NCBI GenBank assembly: GCA_947650365.1
Contig: OX393550.1
Coordinates: 55,472,069-55,536,068, forward strand
Reading direction: 5' to 3'
Length of the DNA stretch: 64,000 bases
Source of the DNA: Chamaelirium japonicum
Lineage: Eukaryota > Streptophyta > Magnoliopsida > Liliales > Melanthiaceae
Every line of letters starts with the position of its first letter. Position 1 is the stretch's first letter. The notes under the pieces were generated by a model. The model had not been told where the DNA came from, searched no databases, and saw only the letters and a program-made list of their open reading frames with translations. Positions 34,351 to 46,200 of the stretch are shown one piece after another. Both the position numbers and the translations under genes were made by a program.

Positions 34351-34612
34351 CAAATATCATATAATGAAATAACCATCAACATACTTACCCAAAAAAAAAA
34401 AAAAAAAGTGTAAGATATGTCAAATGGGATGCAATCAGAAGTAGGAGATTACTAAATACCTCAAATAATCAGCTATTCAAGGAAACAACCCATGTCATTG
34501 ATGATGAACTATACAAGATCCCGAACATATCTTAAAAAAAAAACTAAACCAATCCCTAAAAAGTTCTTAAAAAAAAAAACAATCCTGAACAGTATATTCA
34601 ATTACCTCTTTG

Positions 34613-34860
34613 CATTTGAGAGAGAGAGAGAGAGAGACAAAAGAGTCGAACCGAGTAGCGGTGGATCGGGGAGGAGGGGCAGCGGTGGTTCGCAAAGGAG
34701 CGGACAACGATTGTCCGAGGAGGAGGGGGCAACGACGGTCTGAACGACGTCAAACAGCGGCAGTCCGTCCAAGGAGTTGATTTCTCCTAGGAGATGGAGG
34801 GGGGAGAACGGAGGGAAAAGAGAGGGAAAACAAAATTGGGTGCGGTAGTAGTTAGAGTTG
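34613..34860. other. GA repeat and GC-rich leader region of the CACTA element
   Basis: (GA)n at 34619-34637, then a GC-rich 200 bp (GGTGGATCGGGGAGGAGGGG). Just inside the right subterminal repeats and upstream of the minus-strand genes, it may hold the CACTA promoter. No TATA box was recognised. Confidence 0.35.
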
Positions 34861-34889
34861 GAATCATAAACCAAAATTAATATTAGCTC

Positions 34890-35069
34890 AAAACGTCTAT
34901 TTTAAGCCGTCGTAAAGATAACAATCCGACGCCTACAAACTGTCATTTAATTGTATGCAAAACACGACTGTTTTAGTCCATCGTTAAATCTATGTTTTAT
35001 ACGACGATTAATGATCGTCGATTATGGAGCGCCGCAAAACTGTAGCTTTCTACCATTTTTCATGTAGTG
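34890..35069. repeat. CACTA right subterminal and terminal repeats
   Basis: Copies of AAGCCGTCGTAAAG, ACGACGATTAATGATCGTCG and related words, then CCATTTTTCATGTAGTG ending at 35069, the inverse of CACTACATGAAAAATGG. Confidence 0.88.
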
Positions 35070-37390
35070 GGATCTCATCACTTGCAACTTTTCCCTCATC
35101 GTGGCTCTTATCTTGCTTAACGAAGAACTCATCTTTATCAAGTATAGTTGCGGATTGTCTTCACCTGGTGCGTTTATGGCCGGAGGTATGTGAATCGATC
35201 CTTCGCTTTCGTATATAGTTTCTATGTTCATCATTTTCAAAGCTGGTGATTCTCAATAATAGAGACAATCGCATGTTATATGTAGAATATTTCTTAGACT
35301 TGGTTTTAGAGCCAAGTTTCCTCTGATCGGTTATCCATGTAGTTAAAGCCCTGGTCTCTTTTTGTGATCGCTAACAAGTCAATTCCTTTTTTTTTAATCC
35401 CGTTAACGATTGACAAGGGATCGTTTGTTTTTTCGATCTAACCCGCAAATAATTTTGTCTTTGATTTATCGAGAATTTATGGATCCAAAAGCAAACCTAT
35501 GGCATACTACGTTCCCAAAGTTTTATGCCATAGGATCCGTTGTTTGGCCATAAATAGCAGTTGCGGATTATTTCGAATTCTTTCTATCGAATAACATCTT
35601 CGCTCGGCGGTACTCAATGGATAATTGCTTTGATGCGGTTTTTCATGATCAAAGTATGTCTTTGATCTGATCTTGTTTATTTATATAGCATTATGCTTAG
35701 ATCTTTTATTGCAATTGTTAATGGATCTTTTTCAGTTTCTATGAATCCATCATTGATTGGCAACAGATCATTAGGAACCCTAAATTTGCATGTTTTTTTC
35801 CTCTGATCGACCATTAGGGTTTTAAGGGGAGTCTTGCGATTGGCAACAGACCCTCCCCTTTGGCTTATACCGAGGGATGGGGCGGATAAGCCACGTGGCA
35901 AACGTTAAATTTGAGATGGTTGACCGAAGTTCGATAGATCCGAAATTCAGATCATGTGGCCACTTTTGCCCTGATTTGGGAATCAAATCAGAGCGAAAGG
36001 TTGTACGGCACAAAACATGTTTATTTCGATCATCAGGTCCGGTGTACAGGTTTATTTAGTTTTTCGACCGAATCCGATTTTTTTCAATCGTGCTATATGA
36101 AAAACTGTATTAAGTTTGTGAATGGTCACGGTCTAAAGGCCTCCCATGGGGAGTGATTCAAGACTAGCCAAAGCATCCTAGATCATTCTCCACGAGTGAT
36201 TCATACAGTATGCATCATGTTTGAATCACATAAATTTCATTGATCGTGATATATCTACTTTATTTGCCCAGATAGAGGCGATCCCTAATATCATACAATT
36301 AGGATAAGGAGGTGAATTGTACATGGAGAAAATGATATTTTTTATGCCCACAGGAAAAGAACCATTACTTAGGCTCCTTATATGATTCACCGGTCTTATC
36401 AAAAAACGTAAAGTTTCTTTTGGACCATTTAGTAAAACTCCTACGGTGAGCGGTCTTTGCCCATAGGGAGGTCTGAGTTTTACTAACTGATAATTAGCAT
36501 AAGTCAATTATTAGATAAATATTTCTGTCTCATAATGTAGTAAGCATTTTTCTTCACCAGTCGTCCCACCTTATGTCTATGACCTTACTCAGAACCTTAC
36601 CTCCCTGTCCGGGAAGATTTTATCAGAAAAATTATCATCTAAGAGTCTGACCGGTGATAAAGTAGTGCGAGAGCGTATCATACAGTTGCTTGATACTGCT
36701 TAAGTATGTTACGAATCTAATAATATTCATTATCATAAAATCTGACAATGACTGATGGATTGATTTTGGATCACTGTCCACATCACTACCGTCATGCAGG
36801 GGTTTCTCAGCATACGAGACCCAACTAACAGATAGAAGGTCATCTTCTCGGAGAATAGGCTAAGTTCTAGAGTAGAGGGTGTAGGGACCTACAGACTAGT
36901 CATGTAGAACGGATACTCTTAGGGCTTAGACTTTTTCTATGTTCCAAGTTTCTCTAGAATTTTGTTGTTTATTTCCAAGACTTGTGTCTATGGGCTTTGT
37001 TTTTAGTTTGATGGTTTTATTATTCTGATCAACAAAGATTCAATTCTCAAATGCTCTGGTTGGTTGATTGATGGCTTATATAAACTGGACATAAACTCTA
37101 AAAGCAGTTATTGCTCCATGATGATTATAAATGAAATGTAATCAATAATGATTCCTCCTCTTTATGGCTATAGAGGTTAGCAAAAGAAGGGGTTCTATAG
37201 ACCATTGACTTTACTTTTATATGGTTTGCATAAAGAAAAGACAGACTAATAAATCCTTTAAGGATGTTAGGAGGAATAATGAGAAGTTAGGTGTCATATA
37301 CACAGACCTCTGATGAGATTGTATTATTCATCGCACTTACCGAACATAGTAGTAGCTAAAAATACTCGTTTTCTTGTGAGTGACAACTTT
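35070..37390. other. no gene seen; probably LTR-element fossil
   Basis: No reading frame of note. Two copies of AGTTGCGGATTRT (35148 and 35561) and general similarity in base composition to the Copia remnant that follows suggest the 5' part of that element, but I see no definite LTR. Confidence 0.3.
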
Positions 37391-38330
37391 CAGTGGGAGT
37401 GTCCTTACACAATAAATTATGTTTGAGGAGATATGGGTTTCCGGTTTAAGTACCTGTAATACAGGAGAGACAAGTTGGTCATCAGGATGAATCACCTATG
37501 ATACTTCCTGATCAACCAGTCTCTTACATCCCAACTGATACAGAACAAGTTGCCATTGAGTCTGTTATAAAAAAACCTCAAGAAGAGGAACCGACATATT
37601 TCAGGAGATTGAAAAGAAGACGTAGAGTGTTAATTTCTAATGACTACGAACTATATCTCCAAGAGTCAAAAAAGTCCGACACTATTGTCGAACTGTCTCC
37701 AGATCCCGAAACGTTTTATGAAGCTATGAGCAGAAGAGATTCTGCAAAATGGTTAGAAACCATACAAGATGAGATAAAATCTTTGGTGGATAATCAAGTC
37801 TAGGATTTAGTAAAGTTACCTAAAGGGGTTAATGTCATCGGCTGCAAGCCTGCAAGTGGGTCTATAAGACCAAGACTGATACCGCAGGTAACATCGAACG
37901 ATATAAGACATGACTTATAGCTAAAGATTTTACTCAAAAGGACGATATTGATTATTATCAAACCTTCTCTCCAGTTTATAAGAATGATTCATTAAGGATA
38001 ATCTTGGCTTTTGGTGGCTTAATATGATCTTGAGCTACAACAAATGGATGTAAAAATAATTTTCTAATTAAGATATGGAGGAGGAGGTATATGTGGTGCA
38101 GCCTGAGGGTTTCACTTTAGGTAAAGAAAGTCAGTTAATCTACAAGTTGAATAAGTCACTATACAAACTAAAACAGGCATTCCGACAGTGGTATTTGAAG
38201 TTCCACAATATTATTACCTCCTTCGGTTTCACGGAGAACATTGTGGATCATTGCATTTACCTTAAGGTCTATGAGAGCCATTATGAGTTTTCTGGTCCTA
38301 TATGTGGGTGATAATCTTCTAGCTAGAAAT

Positions 38331-40656
38331 TGTTAGAATTGGTGAGGTCTACAGCTCATAAAAACATATAGTTTAGCTATGTATGGTTGATAGTATAGGA
38401 CTGCATATTGGTACGTACCTTAGTACGTGTTCTGATTACAGAACAGAGAGCCATGGCTACATGGTAATCCACTTGAGTGAGAGACTCAAGGGACTGGTCC
38501 CATGTAACCTAAATGAGTTCGCAGCTCTGATTAGGGTTGGTCGCCCTATCAGGATAAGCTGTTGGGATGATAGAGCGTGGGTGTCTCCACCACGATCATT
38601 ACCAGGCACAGTGTCTGTGGCCGAACAGAACCAACACGGTGCATAGATCGGTGAGCAGACACCGGTGCACTAAACCGTGTTCTACTTAGGGTAAAACAGT
38701 CTTAATCCCTAAGGAACCATGTCTGGTGGACTAGCCAGTTGTGTGGTGCTTTGGCGCACCAATGTGTGAGGATCCAGATACAGTGATCCAAAACCATGAT
38801 ATACTGGGTTACCCGGCTGACGTTGCATCAGCATGTCACTCCTGCAGGCTATCCACACCCCTAACGAGAGGTGCGTTCCTTGGTCTGACCTACATCGTAT
38901 TAAACCCTGGCCAGATGGTCATCAGTTGGACTGGTGACGGATCCGGTTGCTCGGAAGAGTAATCGAAGGTACGATGTATATGGTCAACCTGGAAGGAATC
39001 GAGTCATATGAGCACTCGAGTCTGACGGTATTCGTCACCGCTCGAGTTGCATCATGTCACCAGATGGAGGGACATCGAGTTTACCATACTAAACGGAGAG
39101 CAGGGGTATGAGGGAAAACATAGTAAGTCCGGGGGAATTGGAGTGCAGCCTGCGTCGCACTCTAGGTGGCCACGCAGGTTAACTCGGACTCAGAGGATCG
39201 ATGGTACACTTAGGTAGTATGTCGATCGAGTCTAAGTTGGAAGCCATGAATCCTGGTCCCTGAAGGTTCTACCTTATCGACATTATGTACGGTCCTGGTA
39301 CTATCTCCTCGAAACACAGGACGCAGTAAGAGAAGCGAGTAATTCAAACCTACGCTCCGTGAGTGCTTCGCACTAGTGCACGGTAGATGCGTAGCTATGT
39401 GTGTGCACTAAGGGAAAACCCTAGGTTATTGCAGAGACGCATGTAGTTATCCCTTGCCATAAGTGAACTTTGCTACATGGGTGCGATGCACCAGGACATG
39501 TTGTGAGTTAATTGGTTGACTTTACTAGGGGCACCCTCTGGTGACCTTAGTTAATAGTAAAGTAACTTGTCAAGATTACTTAAGGAAGAGTCGCTAAGTC
39601 TCGCATACTAGAAATGGTCAATTTGAGGCATAAGGGTGTTTTGGTAAAAACGCACACTACCAAGCCTCACTAGTGGCCAACCCTAGCTGTGGGAGAACTA
39701 TGCAGGGCCGGCCCTATATTCTGGGGATGAGAATCCCCAGTAATAGGGCCGGTCATAGGGGATAAGATAGGGGTTTTGAATTGGTCAAAACAAGCCCTAA
39801 AAGTGGGGAAAACGGATAAAGAGATGGAGAGATAAAGGAAGATTTTTGGGGAGATTTTTGTGGGATGAACCTATCCCCTTGGAGCCTTATCCAAGGGGAT
39901 AGGCCAGCCTTATAATAGGGACTAAGGGGGGCCGACCATAGATGATGCCAGATGGAAAAAACTGACCCCCCTCCCTAGATCTTTCCCTAGCTCTCTTCTC
40001 TTCTCCTCTCTCGTCTTTCTCTCCCTGGCTTGCGCCATTGGATATCGACTCGTCTTCCTCGCATAGGGTTTCGTACAAGGAGAAGGCTCGTCGGATGGAG
40101 GCACTCAGAGATCCATCGATGAAGTGTCGTGCATCGTGTGAGATCGGGTGAACTAGAAGGTATCTCCCGCAACCTTTTGTTGTCCAGAATCTGCATAGAA
40201 AATTAATATTGTTTCTGTGATTTCGGGAGCTACAGAAGTCCAAACGAGGTGAAACTTATTGCAAAAGTTGCATCTCGAAGTTGGTTACTTGTAATCCAAA
40301 TTTCAACCCAATCCGAGTTCGGAGCAGACAATTATGGCCGTCGCACCGAAGCTATGTCGAGCAGATCCGAGCCCGTCTCCATCGACAAAGAAGAAATTTG
40401 TCGCGGTGAAAGAATCCGCACGCAGGTATGATCTCTAACATGTAGATCTAACATACATAGAACATGCATACATGCTAGATTATTTTTTCACGTTAGATCG
40501 TTGTTAGGGGTTCGCGTAGTTGCCATGCTAGATTCATACACACACGTGTAGGTCGTTTCGATGAAATTTTTGATATGTAACGCACACCGCTCACGGTCTT
40601 CGGACCTATTCACTTTGCTTCCGTTGCGGGCCTCTACCATGGATTTACATCCAACA
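38331..40656 (+). mobile_element. solo LTR, 2.3 kb, inside the Copia fossil
   Basis: It begins TGTTAGAATTGG and ends TTTACATCCAACA. The flanking 5-mers are GAAAT (38326-38330) and GCAAT (40657-40661), a four-of-five match consistent with an aged target duplication. It is related to the solo LTR at 24.4-26.3 kb. Open frames inside it are not genes. Confidence 0.75.
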
Positions 40657-40739
40657 GCAATGACTTAGGATTGATACACACGATGAAATAGTTTCTCTCT
40701 CAGAACTTTAATATAAAAGGACTTAGGTGTGGGTGCAAA

Positions 40740-41035
40740 TTTTGGCAAAGAAGCCTACAGACCGCGTAACCCACCAGCCTTGTCTGGTGGGCCCACAGAG
40801 ACTACTACGGTACCCACCGGCCCTGCCTGGTGGGCCCACAGAGACTACTGCAGGACCCACCGGCCTGCCTGGTGGTCCCACAGAGACTACCGCAGGACCC
40901 ACCGGCCCTGCCTGGTGGGCCCACAGAGGCTACTGCGGGACCCACTGGCCCTGCCTGTGGAATCCCCAGAGACAACAACGGGACCCACCAACCCTGTCTG
41001 GGGGATCCCCCGGATACGACAACAGAAACCGCCAT
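40740..41035. repeat. 44-bp minisatellite (GGTGGGCCCACAGAGACTAC)
   Basis: About six units containing CTGGTGGGCCCACAGAGACT and ACTGCAGGACCCACCGGCC. It lies just upstream of a TATA-like CCTATAAATAG (about 41064), so it may be the U3 repeat of another LTR (about 40720-41470). Confidence 0.75.
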
Positions 41036-42185
41036 TTACCCCAGATTTTCTTCCCATAAAATCCTATAAATAGTAGAGCCTTCAAATGTAAAAAGATCGA
41101 TTCCTAAAACCAGAAACCAGAGCTCTGGGATTCCAGTCTTCAATCTTTCAACTCTCCTTGATCTTCTTCTTGTCTTTGAAGAATTCGAAGAGATCAGTGA
41201 CACTCGGCCTGTCGAGGTCACTTTGAGCAAAGTGTTAGTGAATTCGGGTTGCTCCCTATAGCACGGAGACGTAGGCTTCGGCTGAACTCCGAGATCACAT
41301 CTTGTGTCAGCACTCTCTGTTTGCATATCATAAGAGGCAACTCAAAGTCACCAAGATATCAATCTTCAAATCTTCCTTCCAATCAACAGATCGACCAACG
41401 ATCTTCGACTCAACTTCAATTGCCTGGTGAGGTGAAGTCTTCGGATCGGCACGAAGATTTTCCCCCACATTAGGCGAGGCATCCTATGTGATTGGTTTTG
41501 AGATCATTAGGGACCGATCTCAAAGATCGTTAGGGTTGTCTCAAAGGGCCAATGTCGATAAAGTTTTGAAAATGTTTAATGGGAGAAACTATTTCGCCGG
41601 GTATTGCTCCCATCGTTAAAGGTGACAGATTCAACTTGTTTTAAATCCGAGAAACTCTATTGGAAGAGAGGTTATGGAAAATATTCCATATGCATCTGCG
41701 GTTAACATCTTAATAAATCTAGAGGTTTGTTCTAGACTAAACATTGGCATTACAGTAGGAATATTGGGTAGGTACTAGAGTGATTCATGCATGGATCACT
41801 AGAAGGGTGCCATAAGAGTCATAAGATATCTTCAGGGGATGTAGGATTCTATGCTTACGTACAGACACTCTAAGGCAGAGTCCGTTGCACTCTATAATGC
41901 AATATTAGATGCTTATTGGCTAAGGAATTTAATCACTGAGATTAGGATTGTGGATTCCATATCCAGACCTATAAGGATCTGTTGTGACAATATAACTGCT
42001 GTGTTCTTATCAAAGAACAACAAGAGCGGGAGTATCAAGTGTATCGACATAAAGTATCTTGTCGTGCGGGATGATCAATTAGTTGATAAGATCATCGTTG
42101 AGCATATTGGTACAGAGTTTATGGTTGGAGATCCAATGACCAAGGGATCGCCACCAATTCATTATGACGGTCATGTGGATAGGAT

Positions 42186-42357
42186 GGCGATTTGAATGGG
42201 TCCGGATGAATTGCCATATGTTGGATCCATCAGATCGGACGACCCAAAAAAAATTTGCTGTTACTATAACAACTACAATAATAACAATTTTTTTTTAGGT
42301 TGTTCGATCGGATGGATCCAACAGATGGCAATTCACTCGGACCCATTCAAATCGCTG
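42186..42357. mobile_element. MITE with about 60-bp inverted repeats
   Basis: The left arm GCGATTTGAATGGGTCCGG…GTTGGATCCATC…GATCGGACGACCC pairs with the right arm GTTCGATCGGATGGATCC…GGACCCATTCAAATCGC. A third, direct, partial copy (GGTGAATCCCATCCGTTGG…GATCGGACGGCCC) lies at 42397-42440. It lies at the end of the Copia fossil. Confidence 0.7.
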
Positions 42358-42439
42358 TTACTGTAGCCGCTACAATAACAACGAATAAGTGTGGTCTGGG
42401 TGAATCCCATCCGTTGGATTCATTCGATCGGACGGCCCA

Positions 42440-42919
42440 AAATCACACAACACTTATTCATCACGCCGCATCCTATCACTACTTATATGTATATGATACT
42501 TTTAAACTAATTTTTTTTAAATGGATGGTCAATTCACTATACTTGGATCATGATTAAAACTATTTCTAAAAAAAAAAACTTAAAACAACCCGACCAATGA
42601 CCGACAAATTTAACAATAAACTATAGCGCACAAATATCCCTTGCTATGGTTAATCTAAAAATACCACTTGGTATATTTTTTTTTCTATATTTTTTTTTAT
42701 AATCATTATTAGTAAGGGTAAACCTACCTTTACCAACCCCCTAATATCGGTTAAAAAATACTACGGTTGCACTTAAATTGAATGGAGGGCTGTGATGACG
42801 TGCATGCCACTCTTCGAACTCCAACGGGGGTGGGTTAGGTCGCACTTAGCCGGCCGACGCATGCGTGCACCGCATCCAGGCCCCTGAATCAAATCGAGTT
42901 CAGATCTCTACTTCCAGCT
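42440..42919. other. upstream region of ANGUSTIFOLIA
   Basis: Noncoding sequence with AT-rich runs. No TATA box was recognised close to the gene, and no other feature is supported. Confidence 0.35.
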
Positions 42920-42979
42920 GGTCGGCCCCGGTCGGTGGGCGGCTGTGATGCGCGCCGGGCCCACCGACCGGGGCCGACC
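42920..42979. promoter_or_regulatory. perfect GC-rich hairpin upstream of ANGUSTIFOLIA
   Basis: A 21-bp perfect inverted repeat (42920-42940 with 42959-42979; GGTCGGCCCCGGTCGG…) around an 18-base loop. It lies 240 bp before the start codon, so it is probably in the promoter or 5' untranslated region. Function unknown. Confidence 0.7.
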
Positions 42980-43218
42980 GACCGGAGGAGACGTCCACTT
43001 GCTGGCGGAGTCGTTCTCTCTCACGCACCTAGGCCCGATACTGCGGAGAGCGCCGTTAATGGAGTAGAGTCGACTCGAATCCTTTGGGTTTTTCCACTTC
43101 TCCCCGCTTCAAGTTTGTCCTCAATAATAATTGCAAAAAAAAAAAAAGAGTTTTTCCTCAAGAACGGGACGAAGAAGCTAAAACGAGAGAGCGAGAAAAA
43201 AAAAGAGAGGCGACAGCC

Positions 43219-46200
43219 ATGGTTGTGAAGATGAGAAGAGGCGAGGGCGGCGGCAGGGCTCACAGGAGCGCCGGCGGATCGGCGTCGGATTCGAATCGGA
43301 TGGCCCTCCCGCTGGTGGTCTCCCTTAACTGCCTCGACGACCCCTCCCTCGAGCAGGAGGGCCTCGGCGGCGTCGCCTCCGTCGAACACGTGGGCCTCTC
43401 CCGGATCTCCGACGGCCGGATCGAATCCGCCGCCGCCGTCCTCCTCCACTCCCTCGCCTTCCTCCCCCGTGCCGCCCAGCGCCGCCTCCAGCCCTGGCAG
43501 CTCATCCTCTGCATCGGCTCTGCCGACCGCGCCGCCGACTCCGCCCTTGCCGCCGACCTCGGCCTCCGCCTCGTCCACGTCGACGTTGGCCGCGCCGAGG
43601 AGGTGGCCGACACTGTCATGGCCCTCTTCCTCGGCCTGCTCCGCAGGACCCATCTCCTCTCGCGCCACTCCTCCTCCGTGTCGGGCTGGCTCGGCTCGAT
43701 CCAGCCGCTCTGCCGTGGGATGCGGCGCTGCCGCGGCCTCGTGCTTGGGATAGTGGGGAGGTCTTCATCTGCCCGATGCTTGGCCACTAGGAGCCTCGCG
43801 TTCAAGATGAACGTCCTATACTTCGATCTCTACGAGGTATGATGCCTATCAAGCCAAATGTGCATTTCTTGGTTGAAGCTAGCTAGAATTAATCGCATTC
43901 AAGATTAACTTTTTCTTGCCCTGTGTCAGCTCCGTCAAGAACAAAAGTTAGTGCCATGGTTTGAAAGATTTCTTGAATGAAGCTAGCTAGAATTTTATCG
44001 CTGATCCATTACCAATGGATCTCTGTTGGTGTATAGCACAAGGGGCGGGCGATGGTGTAATTTGGATGCTGCGAAACGGAGTATAAACACAGATTTACAC
44101 TTATTACTACGAATAAAAGGGAAGAACACTCGACTACTTGGATTACATTGTCCGACGACCTGAATGGCATCCATGGTAGAGGATAGCCCCACTTTTTTGG
44201 TACTATAAGCTAAGATTCCGAAGCTTGTTATGATTTCTCGATAGTTGAACTTTGATATTTAGCTCTCTTAGTTCCCAGATATGGGCGAAGATACATTTAA
44301 CTTGGGTGAGATCTTGTCGTTACGATCATGATGTTTCCTCTTATGGTAGAGCTTTCCATAGAATTCTGAACTTGAAGCCCATGAAACTTATGAAACACTA
44401 GAGAATAGGTAGGAAGTTCATTCACTGCTTGCAGCTGAAGGTGAAGGTCTAAAGTGATGTACTAAATAACCTAGATTTCAAGTTTCCTCTTCTGTCTTAC
44501 AATTGTCTTGCCAAGATTCGATTGAACCTATCAAACTACAAGTTCATCATGATGATTCGATCATTGAAAAACCCGGAGAGCTAGTTTTTAAAGATCCCTT
44601 ACTCTCGAGGGGACACAAACAGCTCGTGATGACTTCATCCACGATGAAACTTTTCTAAATCAATGTGATAAGACACTTATAAAAAAGTTATGAATAAAGC
44701 TCTACAACAATATAGGCATCAAGATCAAGTGTACAAAAGCGGGATGTTTTTTGGCGAAACCAAAGCGAGAAACTACAACTAGTTGTTGTCTATTGACGAA
44801 AGCTATTCTCTATGGTGACTGGTGTATTGTAATGTACAAGCATTATGTGAGGGATCCAGGGATCCAAATGTATGTGATACGAAATCCGATGGGTATGCAT
44901 CATTGGTTACATGTCAAAAGAAGATGGATGATGAAGATAAACGTTACTACATGGAACTTGAGCCGAATTTATGCATATCAAAATTAGATGATGCAATCCA
45001 AACATTGAAGAAGAAAAAAAAACGGAGAAAACAAAATAATAAACAACATATTTTGCTGTCTGTTAGAAATTTTGTGTCTTTTGGGAGCATGTGGACCTTT
45101 AGTACTAGTGGTGGCAATGGACCGCCCCTAGCAAATGAAAGATTTTGAATCTGTCCGACTTGAAAGCCCGACCCGATATAATTTAAATGAGGCCTGAATG
45201 CAGGCCCATTGCCACCCCTATCCAATATGCATCAAGCGGTGCTCGAGATCTTGCCAAGGGTAATCGGGTCTTGAGCCTTTACCGACACTATTTTGATCAT
45301 TAATGCCTCCAATAGCTAGCCAGGCCCCCAAATTAGTAATATAGGCCAGTCGACCCTATAGGAAGCCCTTGCCGTACGCAACATCATGTCTAACCCCATC
45401 GAGAATTTGTCTTAGAGACTTCTAGTAAGTCCTGATCCATTAGGCAATCACAAGGGGAGTCCTCACAGACCATGCAAGAAATTTAAGCTTCCATAAGCAT
45501 CCGACCCTTTCGATAACAACTACTGACTGGGTATTATGTTTTTGTTGGTTTTCATTTAAATTATTTAATGATTATAATCTTTAGGAATCCTAATCCCAAG
45601 GGGGCGTTTGTATCCGGGCAACGGTTTTACTAGTAAAGCAAATCTGTGTCTAGATTTACTTGCATCCATTTGTATAAAAAACAGACCAATAAAGTAAATC
45701 AAAACGAGTTACTTTTTCTTTACATAGGCCCTTTTCCTTTACTTGCAAAAACCCAAGTAAGTCTCCAGATTTGTAAACTAGAGGTTTGACCAACGCCATG
45801 TCATATTTCCACTATCTATCATTTACTTTTCTATTTACTTTACTGGTGGATACAAACAAGGGCTCAAAAAAAGGATTCACTAGCCTTTATTGGTTAATTT
45901 ACTTGACTAATCGGATTTACTTCTATTTAATTAATGGGTCAGAGATTCAAACGCTCCCTTATGGTCAAGGATGTGAATCCTACTATTGGTCGAAAAGTCT
46001 TTATTAATATATAAGTAAATCCTTAAGCCATATAGTTTAATCTATAAAGATTTGTTTGAGTTTATTCTTAATTATTATTTTTGTTGATGCGATTGCTTTG
46101 GTGTGACGCCTTAGCCCCCCAAGATAAGACGCCATTGTTCATCTTGATGTGACATGTAATACTTGTATTTTTTAATACAATCATTCCAGAACTTGTGGTC

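Larger units (their letters stand above)
37390..42190 (+). mobile_element. Copia-family LTR retrotransposon fossil
   Basis: Broken remains of pol are recognisable in order: the stretch leading into reverse transcriptase (about 37500-37800), reverse transcriptase (about 37800-38310) and RNase H (about 41850-42195). A 2.3-kb solo LTR of another Copia-type family has inserted into the reverse-transcriptase part, and a further LTR-like or repeat-rich block occupies 40.7-41.47 kb. No intact LTR pair was found. The element has many breaks and is old. Confidence 0.75.

Noticed and set aside
43021-43805. Long minus-strand frames of 181-215 codons opposite AN exon 1
   Set aside because: Shadow frames of a very GC-rich exon; the plus strand carries the conserved protein.
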